Positions 35,343 to 44,190 of a stretch of 64,000 bases of DNA are shown piece by piece (positions within the stretch are counted from its first letter, which is position 1; every line of letters starts with the position of its first letter). Below the pieces are notes generated by a model, which saw only the letters and a program-made list of their open reading frames with translations, made no database searches and was not told the DNA's origin. The stretch covers positions 3,224,001 to 3,288,000 of the forward strand of contig OY762824.1 of NCBI GenBank assembly GCA_963666465.1. The letters run 5' to 3'. The position numbers and the translations under genes are program-made. Source of the DNA: VXYL01 sp963666465 (GTDB taxonomy: Bacteria; Pseudomonadota; Gammaproteobacteria; Pseudomonadales; Azotimanducaceae).

Positions 35343-36254
35343 TCACTGAACTCGCAGCGCCGGGTGCAGCACCAGTGCGATCCCGGCGACGATCAAGGCA
35401 GAGCCGGCGACTTCCACGACCCGCACCTGTTCGCGGAAAACCACCATGGCGACGGCGAAGGCGAACAGCAGTTCCACCTGGCCCAGGGCTCGCACCAACG
35501 CCGCCCGTTGCAGGGTCATGGCGGTGAACCAGCCGGCAGACGCGGCCATGCCGAAGAGGCCCACCCAAAGGCCGATGCGCCAAGCCGAGGCGACTCTCGC
35601 CAAGGCGCCCGATTTCCCCGCCGGACGTGCCAGCCAGGCACCCATGACCAAGGTCTGGATGACGGTGGCGGCGAGCAGGGTCACCGCGGCGGTAATGTGC
35701 GCCTCGCCATCCAAGGCAAGCGATGCGCCGCGATAGCAGACGGCCGAGCTTGCGAACCCCGCCCCGGCGCCCATGCCGAGCCAGCCCCCGGTGCCGATCC
35801 ATTGCCGCGCCTGGCCGGCGACCTTCGGCAAACGGGGCGAGAGCAGCAGCACGCCAACGAGGCTGACGCCGATGCCAAGGGCAGCGCCAAGGAGCACCGC
35901 ATCGCCGAGCAGAACCAGGCCAAACACCGCGGTCTGCACCGTCTCGGTCTTGGAATACGCCGAGGCGACGGCGAAGTTGCGATGTGCGAAGGCGGCGATG
36001 AGCGCCACCGTGCCGAGGATCTGCAGCAAGGCGCCGGCGCTCGCAAAGGCTAGAAAGCGTCCATTGAGGGCTGGCAGGTCGGCGCCTACGCTGCCCAGAA
36101 AGACCACATACGCAAACGCGAACGGCCACGCATAGCAGAAGCGCACATAGCTGGCCTCGGTGACGTCCAGGCGGTCGGTGAGCTTCTTTTGCAGCGCAGT
36201 TCGAGCGTTCTGCAGGAACGCCGCGACAAGGGTGATGGCGATCCACGGTTCCAC
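35343..36254 (-). CDS. DMT/EamA-family transporter
   Basis: A 303-aa protein from GTG 36254 with ten hydrophobic segments, which match the two-EamA-domain layout. N-terminal ALQKKLTDRLDVTEASYVRF and the central AYSKTETVQTAVFGLVLLGD resemble inner-membrane metabolite or drug exporters. The GTG lies 2 bp after the MATE stop; the only upstream ATGs would run into the MATE gene, so coupling of the two is likely. The substrate cannot be inferred. Confidence 0.8.
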   Translation of the reverse strand: MEPWIAITLVAAFLQNARTALQKKLTDRLDVTEASYVRFCYAWPFAFAYVVFLGSVGADLPALNGRFLAFASAGALLQILGTVALIAAFAHRNFAVASAYSKTETVQTAVFGLVLLGDAVLLGAALGIGVSLVGVLLLSPRLPKVAGQARQWIGTGGWLGMGAGAGFASSAVCYRGASLALDGEAHITAAVTLLAATVIQTLVMGAWLARPAGKSGALARVASAWRIGLWVGLFGMAASAGWFTAMTLQRAALVRALGQVELLFAFAVAMVVFREQVRVVEVAGSALIVAGIALVLHPALRVQ

Positions 36255-36256
36255 CG

Positions 36257-37672
36257 TCAGCGGGTGCTGAAGGCAGCGATGCGGTCGCGGTCGGCAGAGA
36301 GGCGATAGAGCCGGATGACGAGCAGCACCGCAGCGATGCCAAGGCCAATCACCACACCCCACCAGTAGCCCGAAACCCCAAGCTCCGGCAGCACGCCGAA
36401 GCCATTGCAAAGGGCGGCGCCGACCGGCAGGCCGATGCACCAGTACGCCACCACGCCAATGGCCGCAGGGGCGCGGGTGTCCTTGTAGCCGCGCAACGTG
36501 CCGATGGCGCCCACCTGCGCGCCGTCGAAGAACTGGAACAGCGCGCCGAGCACCATCAGCGCGGATGCCACCTGAATCACCGCCGGGTCGCTGCTGAACA
36601 GCGCCGAGACATCCTCTCGCAGGAAGAGGATCAACGCCGCCGACACAAGCGACCACGCCCCAACGACACCCATCGCCACGGCACCTGCCAGGCGCGCGCC
36701 GTCGATGCTCCCCGCGCCGATGTACGTGCCCACCCGGATCGTCGCGCCGACGCCCAAGGCCAGCGGCACCATGAAGGCTATGCCAGCGACGTTGAAGGCG
36801 ATCTGGTGCGAGGCCACCTGCACCACGCCCAATGCGCCGACGGACAGTCCCACCACCGAGAAGAAGCCCACTTCCACGAACATCGTGATGCCGATGGGAA
36901 CGCCCAGGCGCACGAGCCGCAGGATTTCGCGCCGATCCGGCCACGAGAAGCGGGCAAACAGCCGCGCCATGTGCATCCGCGAAAAGGCCACCACCACCGT
37001 CATGGCGGCAAGCTGATAGAACATCACGAGGGCCGTGGCCCAGCCGCAGCCGACGCCCCCCATCGGCTCGATGCCGAGCGACTCGTTGCCGTAGATGAAC
37101 ACTGCGTTGAGCGGCACCTTGAGTACGAGGCCCGACAGCCCAATGCACATGGCCGGCAGCGTCCAGGAAAGCCCATCGCAGAGATTGCGCAAGGCCATGT
37201 AGCCGAGCAGCGGCAAGAGCCCCGTGCTCAAGGCCGCGAGATACGCAGAGGCGATGGGGATGGCCACCGGATCGACGCCGATCAAGTGATACACAGGCTC
37301 GGCGTTGTGCAGCAGCCAGGTCGTGACCGCACCGCCCACCAATGCAATCCACAGCGCCTGCCGCACCACCTCGCCGGACTCTTGCGTGCGCCCACCGCCA
37401 TGCAACTGCGACACCGACGGAGTGATGGACATGACGATGCCGGAAAGCAGCAGCATCGACGGCCAATAGAGATTGCCGCCGAGCGTCACCCCGGCGAGAT
37501 CCGCGGCGCTGACTCGACCTGCCATCATCGTGTCGGCAACGCCCATGCCCATCTGTGAGAGCTGGGTGACGACGATGGGCCACACCACGCGCAGCAGAGC
37601 GCGCAGCTCGGCAGCGGTTGCAGCGCGAGTGAACATCACGGGGTCGGGGCTTACTCGGGACGGCAGGCGCAT
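36257..37672 (-). CDS. MATE-family efflux transporter (NorM-like)
   Basis: 471 aa with twelve hydrophobic segments. The N-terminal half has VVWPIVVTQLSQMGMGVADT with MMAGRVSAADLAGV, and the C-terminal half QVASHQIAFNVAGIAFMVPL followed by GVGATIRVG. These are classic NorM-type MATE motifs for cation-coupled drug export. Start ATG 37672 follows an R6-rich region. The DMT gene is immediately downstream on the same strand. Confidence 0.92.
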   Translation of the reverse strand: MRLPSRVSPDPVMFTRAATAAELRALLRVVWPIVVTQLSQMGMGVADTMMAGRVSAADLAGVTLGGNLYWPSMLLLSGIVMSITPSVSQLHGGGRTQESGEVVRQALWIALVGGAVTTWLLHNAEPVYHLIGVDPVAIPIASAYLAALSTGLLPLLGYMALRNLCDGLSWTLPAMCIGLSGLVLKVPLNAVFIYGNESLGIEPMGGVGCGWATALVMFYQLAAMTVVVAFSRMHMARLFARFSWPDRREILRLVRLGVPIGITMFVEVGFFSVVGLSVGALGVVQVASHQIAFNVAGIAFMVPLALGVGATIRVGTYIGAGSIDGARLAGAVAMGVVGAWSLVSAALILFLREDVSALFSSDPAVIQVASALMVLGALFQFFDGAQVGAIGTLRGYKDTRAPAAIGVVAYWCIGLPVGAALCNGFGVLPELGVSGYWWGVVIGLGIAAVLLVIRLYRLSADRDRIAAFSTR

Positions 37673-37679
37673 ACTACTG

Positions 37680-37880
37680 TCCTCTCTCGAGGGAGGGCAT
37701 CTTCGCCCTCCCTATGGAGGGAGGGCACCCCTTCCGCCAAGCTCGTCCGGAAGGAGGGCATCCTGCCAGGCGTCCTGCCTCCCTACGCGCCAAGGCGCGC
37801 AACCGAGGAAACTCCTCACGATCCAGAGACCCTCCGGCACCCTTCGCACTTCCCCTTGGCACGGGTAGGGGGAGGGCGTT
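37680..37880. repeat. R6 palindrome cluster
   Basis: At least three R6-type units: GAGGGAGGGCATCTTCGCCC, TATGGAGGGAGGGCACCCC and GGAAGGAGGGCATCCTGCC, then CGCGCCAAGGCGCG. No gene lies between 37673 and 38028; a TATACT box at 37979-37984 may belong to the rubrerythrin promoter. Confidence 0.5.
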
Positions 37881-38028
37881 CTCCCTCCGGAGAGGAATTC
37901 AGCGGGAGAACCTGCCTTCCCTCCAAGGACGCGAAGAGCGCGAAGAGCCAACCCCTCCCCCGATGCGGGTGCGGCGTTTATACTGCGCGCCTTCGCCCAT
38001 TCGACCACTGACCCAAGAGAGGAAGACC

Positions 38029-38445
38029 ATGGAATTGCAGGACAGCCAGACACTTCAGAACCTGAAGGATGCCTTCGCCGGCGAGTCACAAGCCAACCGC
38101 CGCTACCTGTACTTTGCCGCCAAGGCGGATGTGGAAGGCGAGAACGACGTGGCGGCTGTGTTCCGCTCCACCGCCGAAGGCGAGACCGGCCACGCCCACG
38201 GCCACCTCGAATACATGGAAGCGGTCGGCGACCCCGCCACGGGGCTGCCCATCGGCACCACCAGTGCCAACCTCAAGGCGGCCATTGCCGGCGAGACCCA
38301 CGAATACACCGACATGTATCCGGGCATGGCGAAGACCGCCCGGGACGAGGACTTCGACGAGATCGCCGACTGGTTCGAAACCCTGGCCAAGGCGGAGCGG
38401 TCGCACGCAAACCGCTTCCAGAAAGCCCTCGACGCAATGGAATAG
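38029..38445 (+). CDS. Rubrerythrin (diiron, without rubredoxin domain)
   Basis: A 138-aa four-helix ferritin-like protein. Ligand motifs are AGESQANRRYLYFA (Glu), EGETGHAHGH (ExxH), AGETHEYTDMYPGM (Glu) and KAERSHANRF (ExxH-type). The C-terminal rubredoxin CxxC module of classical rubrerythrins is absent. The start has AGAGAGGA upstream. It is followed by an FeS protein and DUF3501, a three-gene module I recall from other Proteobacteria and thought to handle peroxide; its exact role is not established. Confidence 0.92.
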   Translation: MELQDSQTLQNLKDAFAGESQANRRYLYFAAKADVEGENDVAAVFRSTAEGETGHAHGHLEYMEAVGDPATGLPIGTTSANLKAAIAGETHEYTDMYPGMAKTARDEDFDEIADWFETLAKAERSHANRFQKALDAME

Positions 38446-38500
38446 GGGCCGCCGCAAGGCTCCCCTTCCACCCCAGCCAGCAGACCGACAGTTCAAGCGG

Positions 38501-39838
38501 GTGAAGGAAGGCAATCTCGAAGCGCCTCGCCGCGAAGCGATCGACTGGCGCAGTGCCGAATACGGCGACAGGGACGCGCTCGATGCAGAGCTCGAGCGCG
38601 TCTTTGACGTCTGCCACGGCTGTCGCCGCTGCGTCAACCTCTGCGACGCGTTTCCGACGCTGTTCGACTTGGTGGACGAGTCGGACACCATGGAAGTGGA
38701 CGGCGTGAGCCGCGCCGACTACGGCAAGGTGGTGGAGCAGTGCTTCCTGTGCGACCTGTGTGCGGAGACGAAATGTCCCTACCTGCCGCCGCACGAGTGG
38801 CGCATCGACTTTCCGCATCTGATGCTGCGCGCCAAGGCGGCGAATTTCGTCGCTGGCGCAGCGGCCAGCGCTAGAAACCGCTGGCGCGATCGGCTTCTCA
38901 CCAGCACCGATCCCCTGTTCCGCACTCTCTCGATCCCCGGCGTCGCGCAGGTGGCGAATGCCGCCGCCGATGCGGCGCCGCTACGGGCATTGGGCGAGCG
39001 AGTGGCCGGCATCCATCGCCATGCGCCCTTGCCGGAGTTCCAGCACCGCACCGCATCCCGCCGTGTGCGAGGCGGCGCCCCGGCCACGGCGCCCGTGCCC
39101 GGATCGAACACGACCGGAAAGGTCGCGATCTACCTCACCTGCTACGGCGAATACAGCGAACCGGATGCCGTGGAGGACCTCGTGGCGGTGCTGCGTCACA
39201 ACGACATCGAAACGAAACTGCTCGAGGGCACGGCCTGCTGCGGCATGCCGCGCATGGAACTCGGCGACCTGCGCTCGGTGGAGAAGCACAAGGATCGCAA
39301 CCTGCCGGCGTTCCGCGCTGCGCTCGACGAGGGGTTCGATCTCATGTCCATCGTCCCCTCCTGCAACCTGATGTATCGGCAGGAGGCGCCGCTTCTGTTT
39401 CCGGAAGACGAGGACGTGGCGCGCGTCGCCCGTGCCTTCTTCGATCCGTTCGAGTACTTGGCGTCGCGGCAGCGTGACGGTCTCGCCAAGCTCGAATTCG
39501 CCCGCGGCCTCGGCAAGGTGGCCTATCACGCCGCCTGCCATCAGCGCGTGCAGGCATTCGGCCAGCGCACGCGGGAGTTTCTGTCCTTGGTTCCCGATAC
39601 GGAAGTCATTTTGGTGGAGCGCTGCTCGGGCCACGACGGCACCTACGCCGTCAAGGAAGAGACCCACGCCAAGGCCATGAGGATCGCTCGGCCCGTGGTG
39701 CGACGGGTGCGGGATTCCGGCGCCGAGGTGTACGGCTCGGACTGCCCCATGGCGGGACGGATGATCGCCCACGGCCTGGACGACGGTTCCTCGGCGCTGC
39801 ATCCCGTCTCCATGCTGCGCCGTGCCTACGGCATCTGA
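38501..39838 (+). CDS. FeS/heterodisulfide reductase-related (CCG-domain) protein
   Basis: About 445 aa from GTG 38501 (start inferred; no ATG precedes the conserved part). A ferredoxin-like region has CHGCRRCVNLCDAFP and CFLCDLCAETKCPYL, enough for two 4Fe-4S clusters. The C-terminal two-thirds has CCG-type cysteine motifs: EGTACCGMPRME with a separate PSCNLMYRQE, and AACHQRV ... ERCSGHDGTY. This resembles GlpC/HdrD-like electron-transfer subunits. It lies between rubrerythrin and DUF3501, suggesting electron supply to the diiron protein. Confidence 0.85.
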   Translation: MKEGNLEAPRREAIDWRSAEYGDRDALDAELERVFDVCHGCRRCVNLCDAFPTLFDLVDESDTMEVDGVSRADYGKVVEQCFLCDLCAETKCPYLPPHEWRIDFPHLMLRAKAANFVAGAAASARNRWRDRLLTSTDPLFRTLSIPGVAQVANAAADAAPLRALGERVAGIHRHAPLPEFQHRTASRRVRGGAPATAPVPGSNTTGKVAIYLTCYGEYSEPDAVEDLVAVLRHNDIETKLLEGTACCGMPRMELGDLRSVEKHKDRNLPAFRAALDEGFDLMSIVPSCNLMYRQEAPLLFPEDEDVARVARAFFDPFEYLASRQRDGLAKLEFARGLGKVAYHAACHQRVQAFGQRTREFLSLVPDTEVILVERCSGHDGTYAVKEETHAKAMRIARPVVRRVRDSGAEVYGSDCPMAGRMIAHGLDDGSSALHPVSMLRRAYGI

Positions 39839-39839
39839 C

Positions 39840-40460
39840 ATGGCGGCAGACGAAGGATCGCAGCCGCATCGGCGGGGCGGCAAGCTCGTCCGCGCGGACC
39901 TCTGGCGGCTAGAGGAATACGCGGTCGAGCGCAAGGCGTTTCGCGCCCGCGTGATTGCCCACAAGAAGGTGCGCCGGGTAGCGCTCGGGCTGCACGCCAC
40001 GCTGCTGTTCGAGGACTACCTCACCATGAAGTATCAGGTGCAGGAGATGCTCCGCATCGAGCGCATCTTCGAGCCGGCGGCCATCGAGGAGGAGATCGCT
40101 GCCTACAACCCCCTGATCCCCGACGGCAGCAACTGGAAAGCCACCTTCCTCATCGAATACGCAGACTCCACCGAACGCGCCTCGGCGCTGGCGCGGATGC
40201 CTGGCGTCGAACACCGCGTGTGGTTCCGCATCGGCAAGGCCATGCGCACCTTCGCCCACGCCAACGACGACATGGACCGCACCGAACGCGACAAAACCGC
40301 CGCAGTTCACTTCCTGCGATTCGAACTGACCGACGACAACGCAAACGCCGTGCGCCGCGGCGAACCTGTGCAAATGGGCATCGACCACCCCGAACTCGCC
40401 TGCGAGACTCTCCTCCCCGCACCCACCGTGGCGTCGCTGGCGGAAGACCTGACGCCCTGA
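39840..40460 (+). CDS. DUF3501 family protein
   Basis: 206 aa starting MAADEGSQPHRRGGKLVRAD. Conserved blocks LWRLEEYAVERKAFRARVIA and LLFEDYLTMKYQVQEMLRIE, followed by a GVEHRVWFRIG segment, match DUF3501. ATG 39840 is one base after the FeS gene's stop. The function is unknown; the constant partnership with rubrerythrin and the FeS protein suggests a shared redox or stress role. The IS1380 copy begins 40 bp after the stop, next to a GCGCCCGTCAGGGCGC palindrome. Confidence 0.88.
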   Translation: MAADEGSQPHRRGGKLVRADLWRLEEYAVERKAFRARVIAHKKVRRVALGLHATLLFEDYLTMKYQVQEMLRIERIFEPAAIEEEIAAYNPLIPDGSNWKATFLIEYADSTERASALARMPGVEHRVWFRIGKAMRTFAHANDDMDRTERDKTAAVHFLRFELTDDNANAVRRGEPVQMGIDHPELACETLLPAPTVASLAEDLTP

Positions 40461-40504
40461 CCCAGGCCCGACGTTCTCCCGACGCGCCCGTCAGGGCGCG
40501 CTAG

Positions 40505-42195
40505 CCCGGACTATTCACGAAGGTTGGCAGTGGAGGTTCAAACGCGGTCGCAGGGAGGGACCTTCGTGGGAAGTGCGGTGCCTGGGAGCGAATCGGGGTG
40601 TTTTCCTGCTGGCCGATCGGCATTTTCGGCGCTCCTCGCCGGCATGGCCGGATTCGGGGCGAGCGCCGCCGCGGATCGGCGGATCCGTGGGCGAACCGGC
40701 GAAGCGGTCGGGTCGGGTCAGGTCGCGACCGCGCCGACCGAGCGCGCGATGCGGCGCCAGTCGTCGGCGAACGGGGCGCCCAGCGGCAGGTGGACGACGA
40801 TGCGCCGAACCGACGTCTCGATCCAGGCGCCGGGCTTCGGCAGGCGCAGCCGCAAGGTGCCGACCTGGGCGCGCGCACAGCCCGTCCGCCGAGCCTTCAG
40901 GCGAAGTTCCTGCATCGGCACGCAGGCGGCCGCCGTCATCAGGACGCGGAACTGGCTGGCCAGGAAGCGCGTGCAGCTAGTGCGGTCGATCTCCAGGCCC
41001 TGCTCGAGTTCCTTCAATCGGTTCTCGGCATCGCCCCGGGCGCAGTGCACCGTTTCGTAGACGTGCTGGGGGGTCGTCTTGAGGTTGGTGACCACGAACC
41101 GCGGGTTGTCCTTCGATGGCCGGCCGAAATGGGAGGTCACCTCGGCCTTGACGACGATCCGGCGCTCATGGGGCCAGCTCCTGGCCCGGCAGGCGAACTC
41201 GCCATGGCGGCGAGCCGACGTGTGCCCGGCCTCGAAATCGGATCGCACCTCCTCCATCGGCGGTTCGGCAAGACGACCCGGCGCCGGGTTCTTCGCCATG
41301 CCCACCACGCACTCCAGTCGCTCCGCCTCGAAAAACGCGAACAGCTCCGGGCCGGAATGCCCCCCGTCCAGGCGGATCCGCAGCCGCGCCTGGGGAAACG
41401 CCCGCCGCAACCGGGGCAGCAGGCGCTTCAGCACACCGATGCAGCCGTGCTTCGCGGCCGCCTTGCCGGAGCGCAGGACGCAGCAGAACAGACACTGCTC
41501 CACCTCGTCGTCGAAGGTCAGGAAACCGCCCAGCGGCAGATGGCAGGACGTGTCGTGGAAGCCGTCGAAGAAGGTCAGCTGCTGGCCGCCATGGGTCGGA
41601 TCGACCGTCGGATCCAGATCGACCGTGATCCGCCGAACCCGCTTCCTGCGCCGTCTGTGGCGGGCAGTCACCGTCTCCGCCAACGCCTCGGACAGGCGCA
41701 TCAGGTCCCCCCGCCGCACCGCGTTCTCGAACCGCGACAGCGTCGGCTGCGACGCCAGCGACTCGCCGGCGACCGGATCCCGTCCCGTCGGCAGCTTCAT
41801 CGCCGGATCGCGCGCCAGCCGGGCGGCGTCGTTGCCGTCGGCGCAGCCGCAGGCGATGCCGAACAGGCGCTGCCGAAACAGCTCCCGAAGGGAATGGGCG
41901 ACCTTCGACGGGTCGCGGTCGTCCGACAGGCACCCCGCCAGCGTCTCGCTCAACCGAAGCCGCCCGTCGCAGGCCTCGAGCAGAATCGCGCCCCCGTCCG
42001 AACTGGAATGTTCCTGGTCGAACTGGACCGTCACCCCCTTCTTCGACAGGCCCTCGAACAACACACGCTGTTTGGTGGCATGGTCACCCATGCAAAAAGC
42101 CCTTCCCTGCGTCAACCGGTTGTCTGGCAACGCCATTTTCGCAGAGCCAAGGGCTTTTGTCCCATCAGATCATGAACAATCATGAATAATCCGGG
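40505..42195 (-). mobile_element. IS1380-family insertion sequence, copy 2 (1691 bp)
   Basis: Same ends as the copy at 25064 (CCCGGACTATTCACGAAGG; complement of right end CCCGGATTATTCATGATTG). The CTAG duplication lies at 40501-40504 and 42196-42199. The right duplication contains the TAG stop of coq7. It is six bases longer than copy 1, including an extra GGGTC near 40710. Confidence 0.93.
40718..42091 (-). CDS. IS1380-family transposase
   Basis: 457 aa from MGDHATKQRV, to keep the same start as copy 1; an upstream ATG (42136) would add 15 residues because of one extra A before it. Catalytic blocks ITVDLDPTVDPTHGGQQ and RIRLDGGHSGPELFAFFE are intact. Differences from copy 1 are scattered single residues, consistent with recent transposition. 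Confidence 0.92.
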   Translation of the reverse strand: MGDHATKQRVLFEGLSKKGVTVQFDQEHSSSDGGAILLEACDGRLRLSETLAGCLSDDRDPSKVAHSLRELFRQRLFGIACGCADGNDAARLARDPAMKLPTGRDPVAGESLASQPTLSRFENAVRRGDLMRLSEALAETVTARHRRRRKRVRRITVDLDPTVDPTHGGQQLTFFDGFHDTSCHLPLGGFLTFDDEVEQCLFCCVLRSGKAAAKHGCIGVLKRLLPRLRRAFPQARLRIRLDGGHSGPELFAFFEAERLECVVGMAKNPAPGRLAEPPMEEVRSDFEAGHTSARRHGEFACRARSWPHERRIVVKAEVTSHFGRPSKDNPRFVVTNLKTTPQHVYETVHCARGDAENRLKELEQGLEIDRTSCTRFLASQFRVLMTAAACVPMQELRLKARRTGCARAQVGTLRLRLPKPGAWIETSVRRIVVHLPLGAPFADDWRRIARSVGAVAT

Positions 42196-42840
42196 CTAGA
42201 GCCGGTAGGAGGTCTCCGTCATCAACCGTGACGCCAGGCGCATCAGCCGCTTGACGGGGCCCGGGAAGGCCATGCCGCCGCTTCGCAGTGCCTCGTTGCC
42301 GTGGCGCGACTCGTCCTCGCGCATGGTGGCGAGGATGGCGTGGCTCTTGCGGTCTTCGTCCGGGAGCCGTTCGAGATGGCGGTCGAGGTGGCGGCAAACC
42401 TCGTCTTCGGTCGCTTCCACGAAGCCGAGGCTGATGTGGTCGCCCAGGAGCCCCGCCCCGGCGCCCAGGACGAACGAGGCGGCGTAAAAGGCCGGGTTCA
42501 AGACGCTCGGCCGGCCCTCCAGCTCTTCCAAGCGTTCCCGACACCAGCCAAGATGGTCGTGCTCCTCGCTGGCGACGGCCAAGAGTGCGGCGCGGGCCTC
42601 GTCGGATGCGGCCATGGCCGCCTGCCCTTCGTAGAGCGCCTGGGCACACACTTCGCCGGTGTGGTTGACGCGCATGAGCGCACCGGCGAGGCGGCGCCCG
42701 GCCGAGGTGAGTTCGGCTTCCTCGATGTCACCGGCCGGATTGGGTCGGCGCGGCACGTCGGCGCCAAACACCGTCCGCAGCCCTTGGTCAAGGATGCCGA
42801 TGATCCGGTCTGCTGGATGCCGTTCGCGATGGTCCACCAT
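42196..42840 (-). CDS. coq7: Demethoxyubiquinone hydroxylase Coq7
   Basis: A 214-aa diiron monooxygenase of ubiquinone synthesis that hydroxylates the methoxy-benzoquinone ring. Diiron ligands are in MRVNHTGEVCAQALYEGQ, ASEEHDHLGWC (ExxH), GFVEATEDEVCRHL and TMREDESRHG. The length is normal. Its stop TAG is the first copy of the CTAG target of the neighbouring IS1380, so the insertion left the coding sequence complete. Any downstream terminator was displaced. Confidence 0.92.
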   Translation of the reverse strand: MVDHRERHPADRIIGILDQGLRTVFGADVPRRPNPAGDIEEAELTSAGRRLAGALMRVNHTGEVCAQALYEGQAAMAASDEARAALLAVASEEHDHLGWCRERLEELEGRPSVLNPAFYAASFVLGAGAGLLGDHISLGFVEATEDEVCRHLDRHLERLPDEDRKSHAILATMREDESRHGNEALRSGGMAFPGPVKRLMRLASRLMTETSYRL

Positions 42841-42959
42841 CTCCTCCTCCGAAGAGCTTCAACCGCTGCGGCGCCGTATCAAGTCTCTGGCCCGCCAGGC
42901 GGCGCCGCAAGGCGCGCGCCCCACCAAAGCAAACCTACGTTTTCTTCGACTCCCCCTCA

Positions 42960-43051
42960 AGGAGCCTTCAGCCGGGGAAGCATCCCCGAACGCTGACGCG
43001 TAACGAAGTACCGGCATTTCCCCGTCGCTGGAGGCGTACTTCCATGCAAGG
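42960..43051. repeat. R4 repeat, single inverted copy
   Basis: GGAGCCTTCAGCCGGGGAAG to GGCGTACTTCCATGCAAGG, the reverse orientation of the copy at 4980. It is preceded by TTCTTCGACTCCCCCT, also seen at 48085-48100. The remainder of 42841-43274 shows no supportable gene. Confidence 0.7.
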
Positions 43052-43274
43052 AGCGATAGGGGGCGGCGTACTCGATACGCATCGCCCGCCTTTTTGGGGA
43101 CGACAGAAACGGCCCGCGCGACACCGCCCGCATGGATTGGCAGGAGTGGCCTGCACTGCTCGCATCGCTCCCCTCCATCGAGTCGAAGAAGCCGCAGGTT
43201 CCTCCGGAGGGGGCAGGCCCCGCCAACGGCCTCGATCCGGGCCTCAGTGCCCCAGCCACTCCGACCTCGCACCG

Positions 43275-44141
43275 CTATCGAACGGAAAACCCCACCTGCA
43301 TCAGCCTCGACGCCACCGCCGCCCTGCGTTCTCGATCGGCGCCGCGCACGGCGATCACCTTGGCCGAATCCAATTGCCCGATCACTTCCGCCTCGTCGGC
43401 CACCGCAATCCTGTCAAGGTCAAGCCGGTGGACGGGCTGGTCCGTATCCGGCGGCTGGTAGTCGTCCAAGAGCTCGACGAGCGCCTCGCGGGAGAAGCGC
43501 ACCAACACGCCGGGGGCGGTCACCACCGTGTCGGCCGCCATCGGGGCTCGCGTCAGCGTCGCGGCAGCGCCGATGGCATCGCCGGGCCCAAACCGCTCGG
43601 CGCCGCATTCGGCCGAGCCCTGCACCACCACGAACAGCTCCTCCGGCACCTCACCGAGCCGAAACAGTGTCTCCCCGTTGCGCACACGACGCACCTCGCC
43701 GACTTTCACCACCCAAGCCCACGTACTCGGCGGAAACCAGCGCATCACGGGGCCTTGCAGAAAGGCGGGAATCCACGAAGCCGGCAGCGCCGCTTCCGGT
43801 GTCGGCGGCGGCGTCGCGGCTGGTCTTGCGAAGGCAGCGCGATCCACGGAAATGGCCTCGACCGGCGTGAGCGTGACGATCTCGTCCGCCCCATGCACAT
43901 TCAGCGCCTTGCCGGCGGCAGCGCTGGCGTCGAGCCGCCGATGGGAGCCGTTCTGACGGACCGTCACCGCGCCCTTGTGCAGGAAGATGTCGCGGCCGGG
44001 TTGCTGGCCGGCACGAAGGAGCGTTCGCTGCGGCGGCAGGCGCAGCAGACGAGCATGGGCCGCGGCGGCTTGGAGCGTCGCGGTGTCCATGCCCTGGAAC
44101 GGTTCGAGGGTCTTGAGTGCTTCGAGCATGTCGGCTTCCAT
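43275..44141 (-). CDS. Protein with two cyclic-nucleotide-binding-like domains
   Basis: 288 aa. The first domain (LRLPPQRTLLRAGQQPGRDI, FLHKGAVTV) and the second (RRVRNGETLFRLGEVPEELF, VVVQGSAECG, FGPGDAIGAAATLTRAPMA) have the CAP/cNMP beta-roll pattern. No helix-turn-helix is seen, so it may be a sensor or adaptor rather than a regulator. The second domain ends near a C-terminal extension (RDRERRAAVASRLM). It lies downstream of purD, but about 50 bp and a short AT-rich stretch separate them. Confidence 0.65.
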   Translation of the reverse strand: MEADMLEALKTLEPFQGMDTATLQAAAAHARLLRLPPQRTLLRAGQQPGRDIFLHKGAVTVRQNGSHRRLDASAAAGKALNVHGADEIVTLTPVEAISVDRAAFARPAATPPPTPEAALPASWIPAFLQGPVMRWFPPSTWAWVVKVGEVRRVRNGETLFRLGEVPEELFVVVQGSAECGAERFGPGDAIGAAATLTRAPMAADTVVTAPGVLVRFSREALVELLDDYQPPDTDQPVHRLDLDRIAVADEAEVIGQLDSAKVIAVRGADRERRAAVASRLMQVGFSVR

Positions 44142-44190
44142 CCATGTGGTGTTGCCGACAGATCCTGCCCGGAATGCAAGAACAAAAAAG

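Noticed and set aside
35343..37583. 746-codon minus-strand frame fusing DMT and MATE regions
   Set aside because: Only its last ~300 codons are the DMT transporter; the rest is an out-of-frame reading of the MATE gene, whose true frame is separate.
44142..44190. Terminator after purD
   Set aside because: AAAAG/CTTTT arms are too short and AT-rich to be convincing as a stem-loop.
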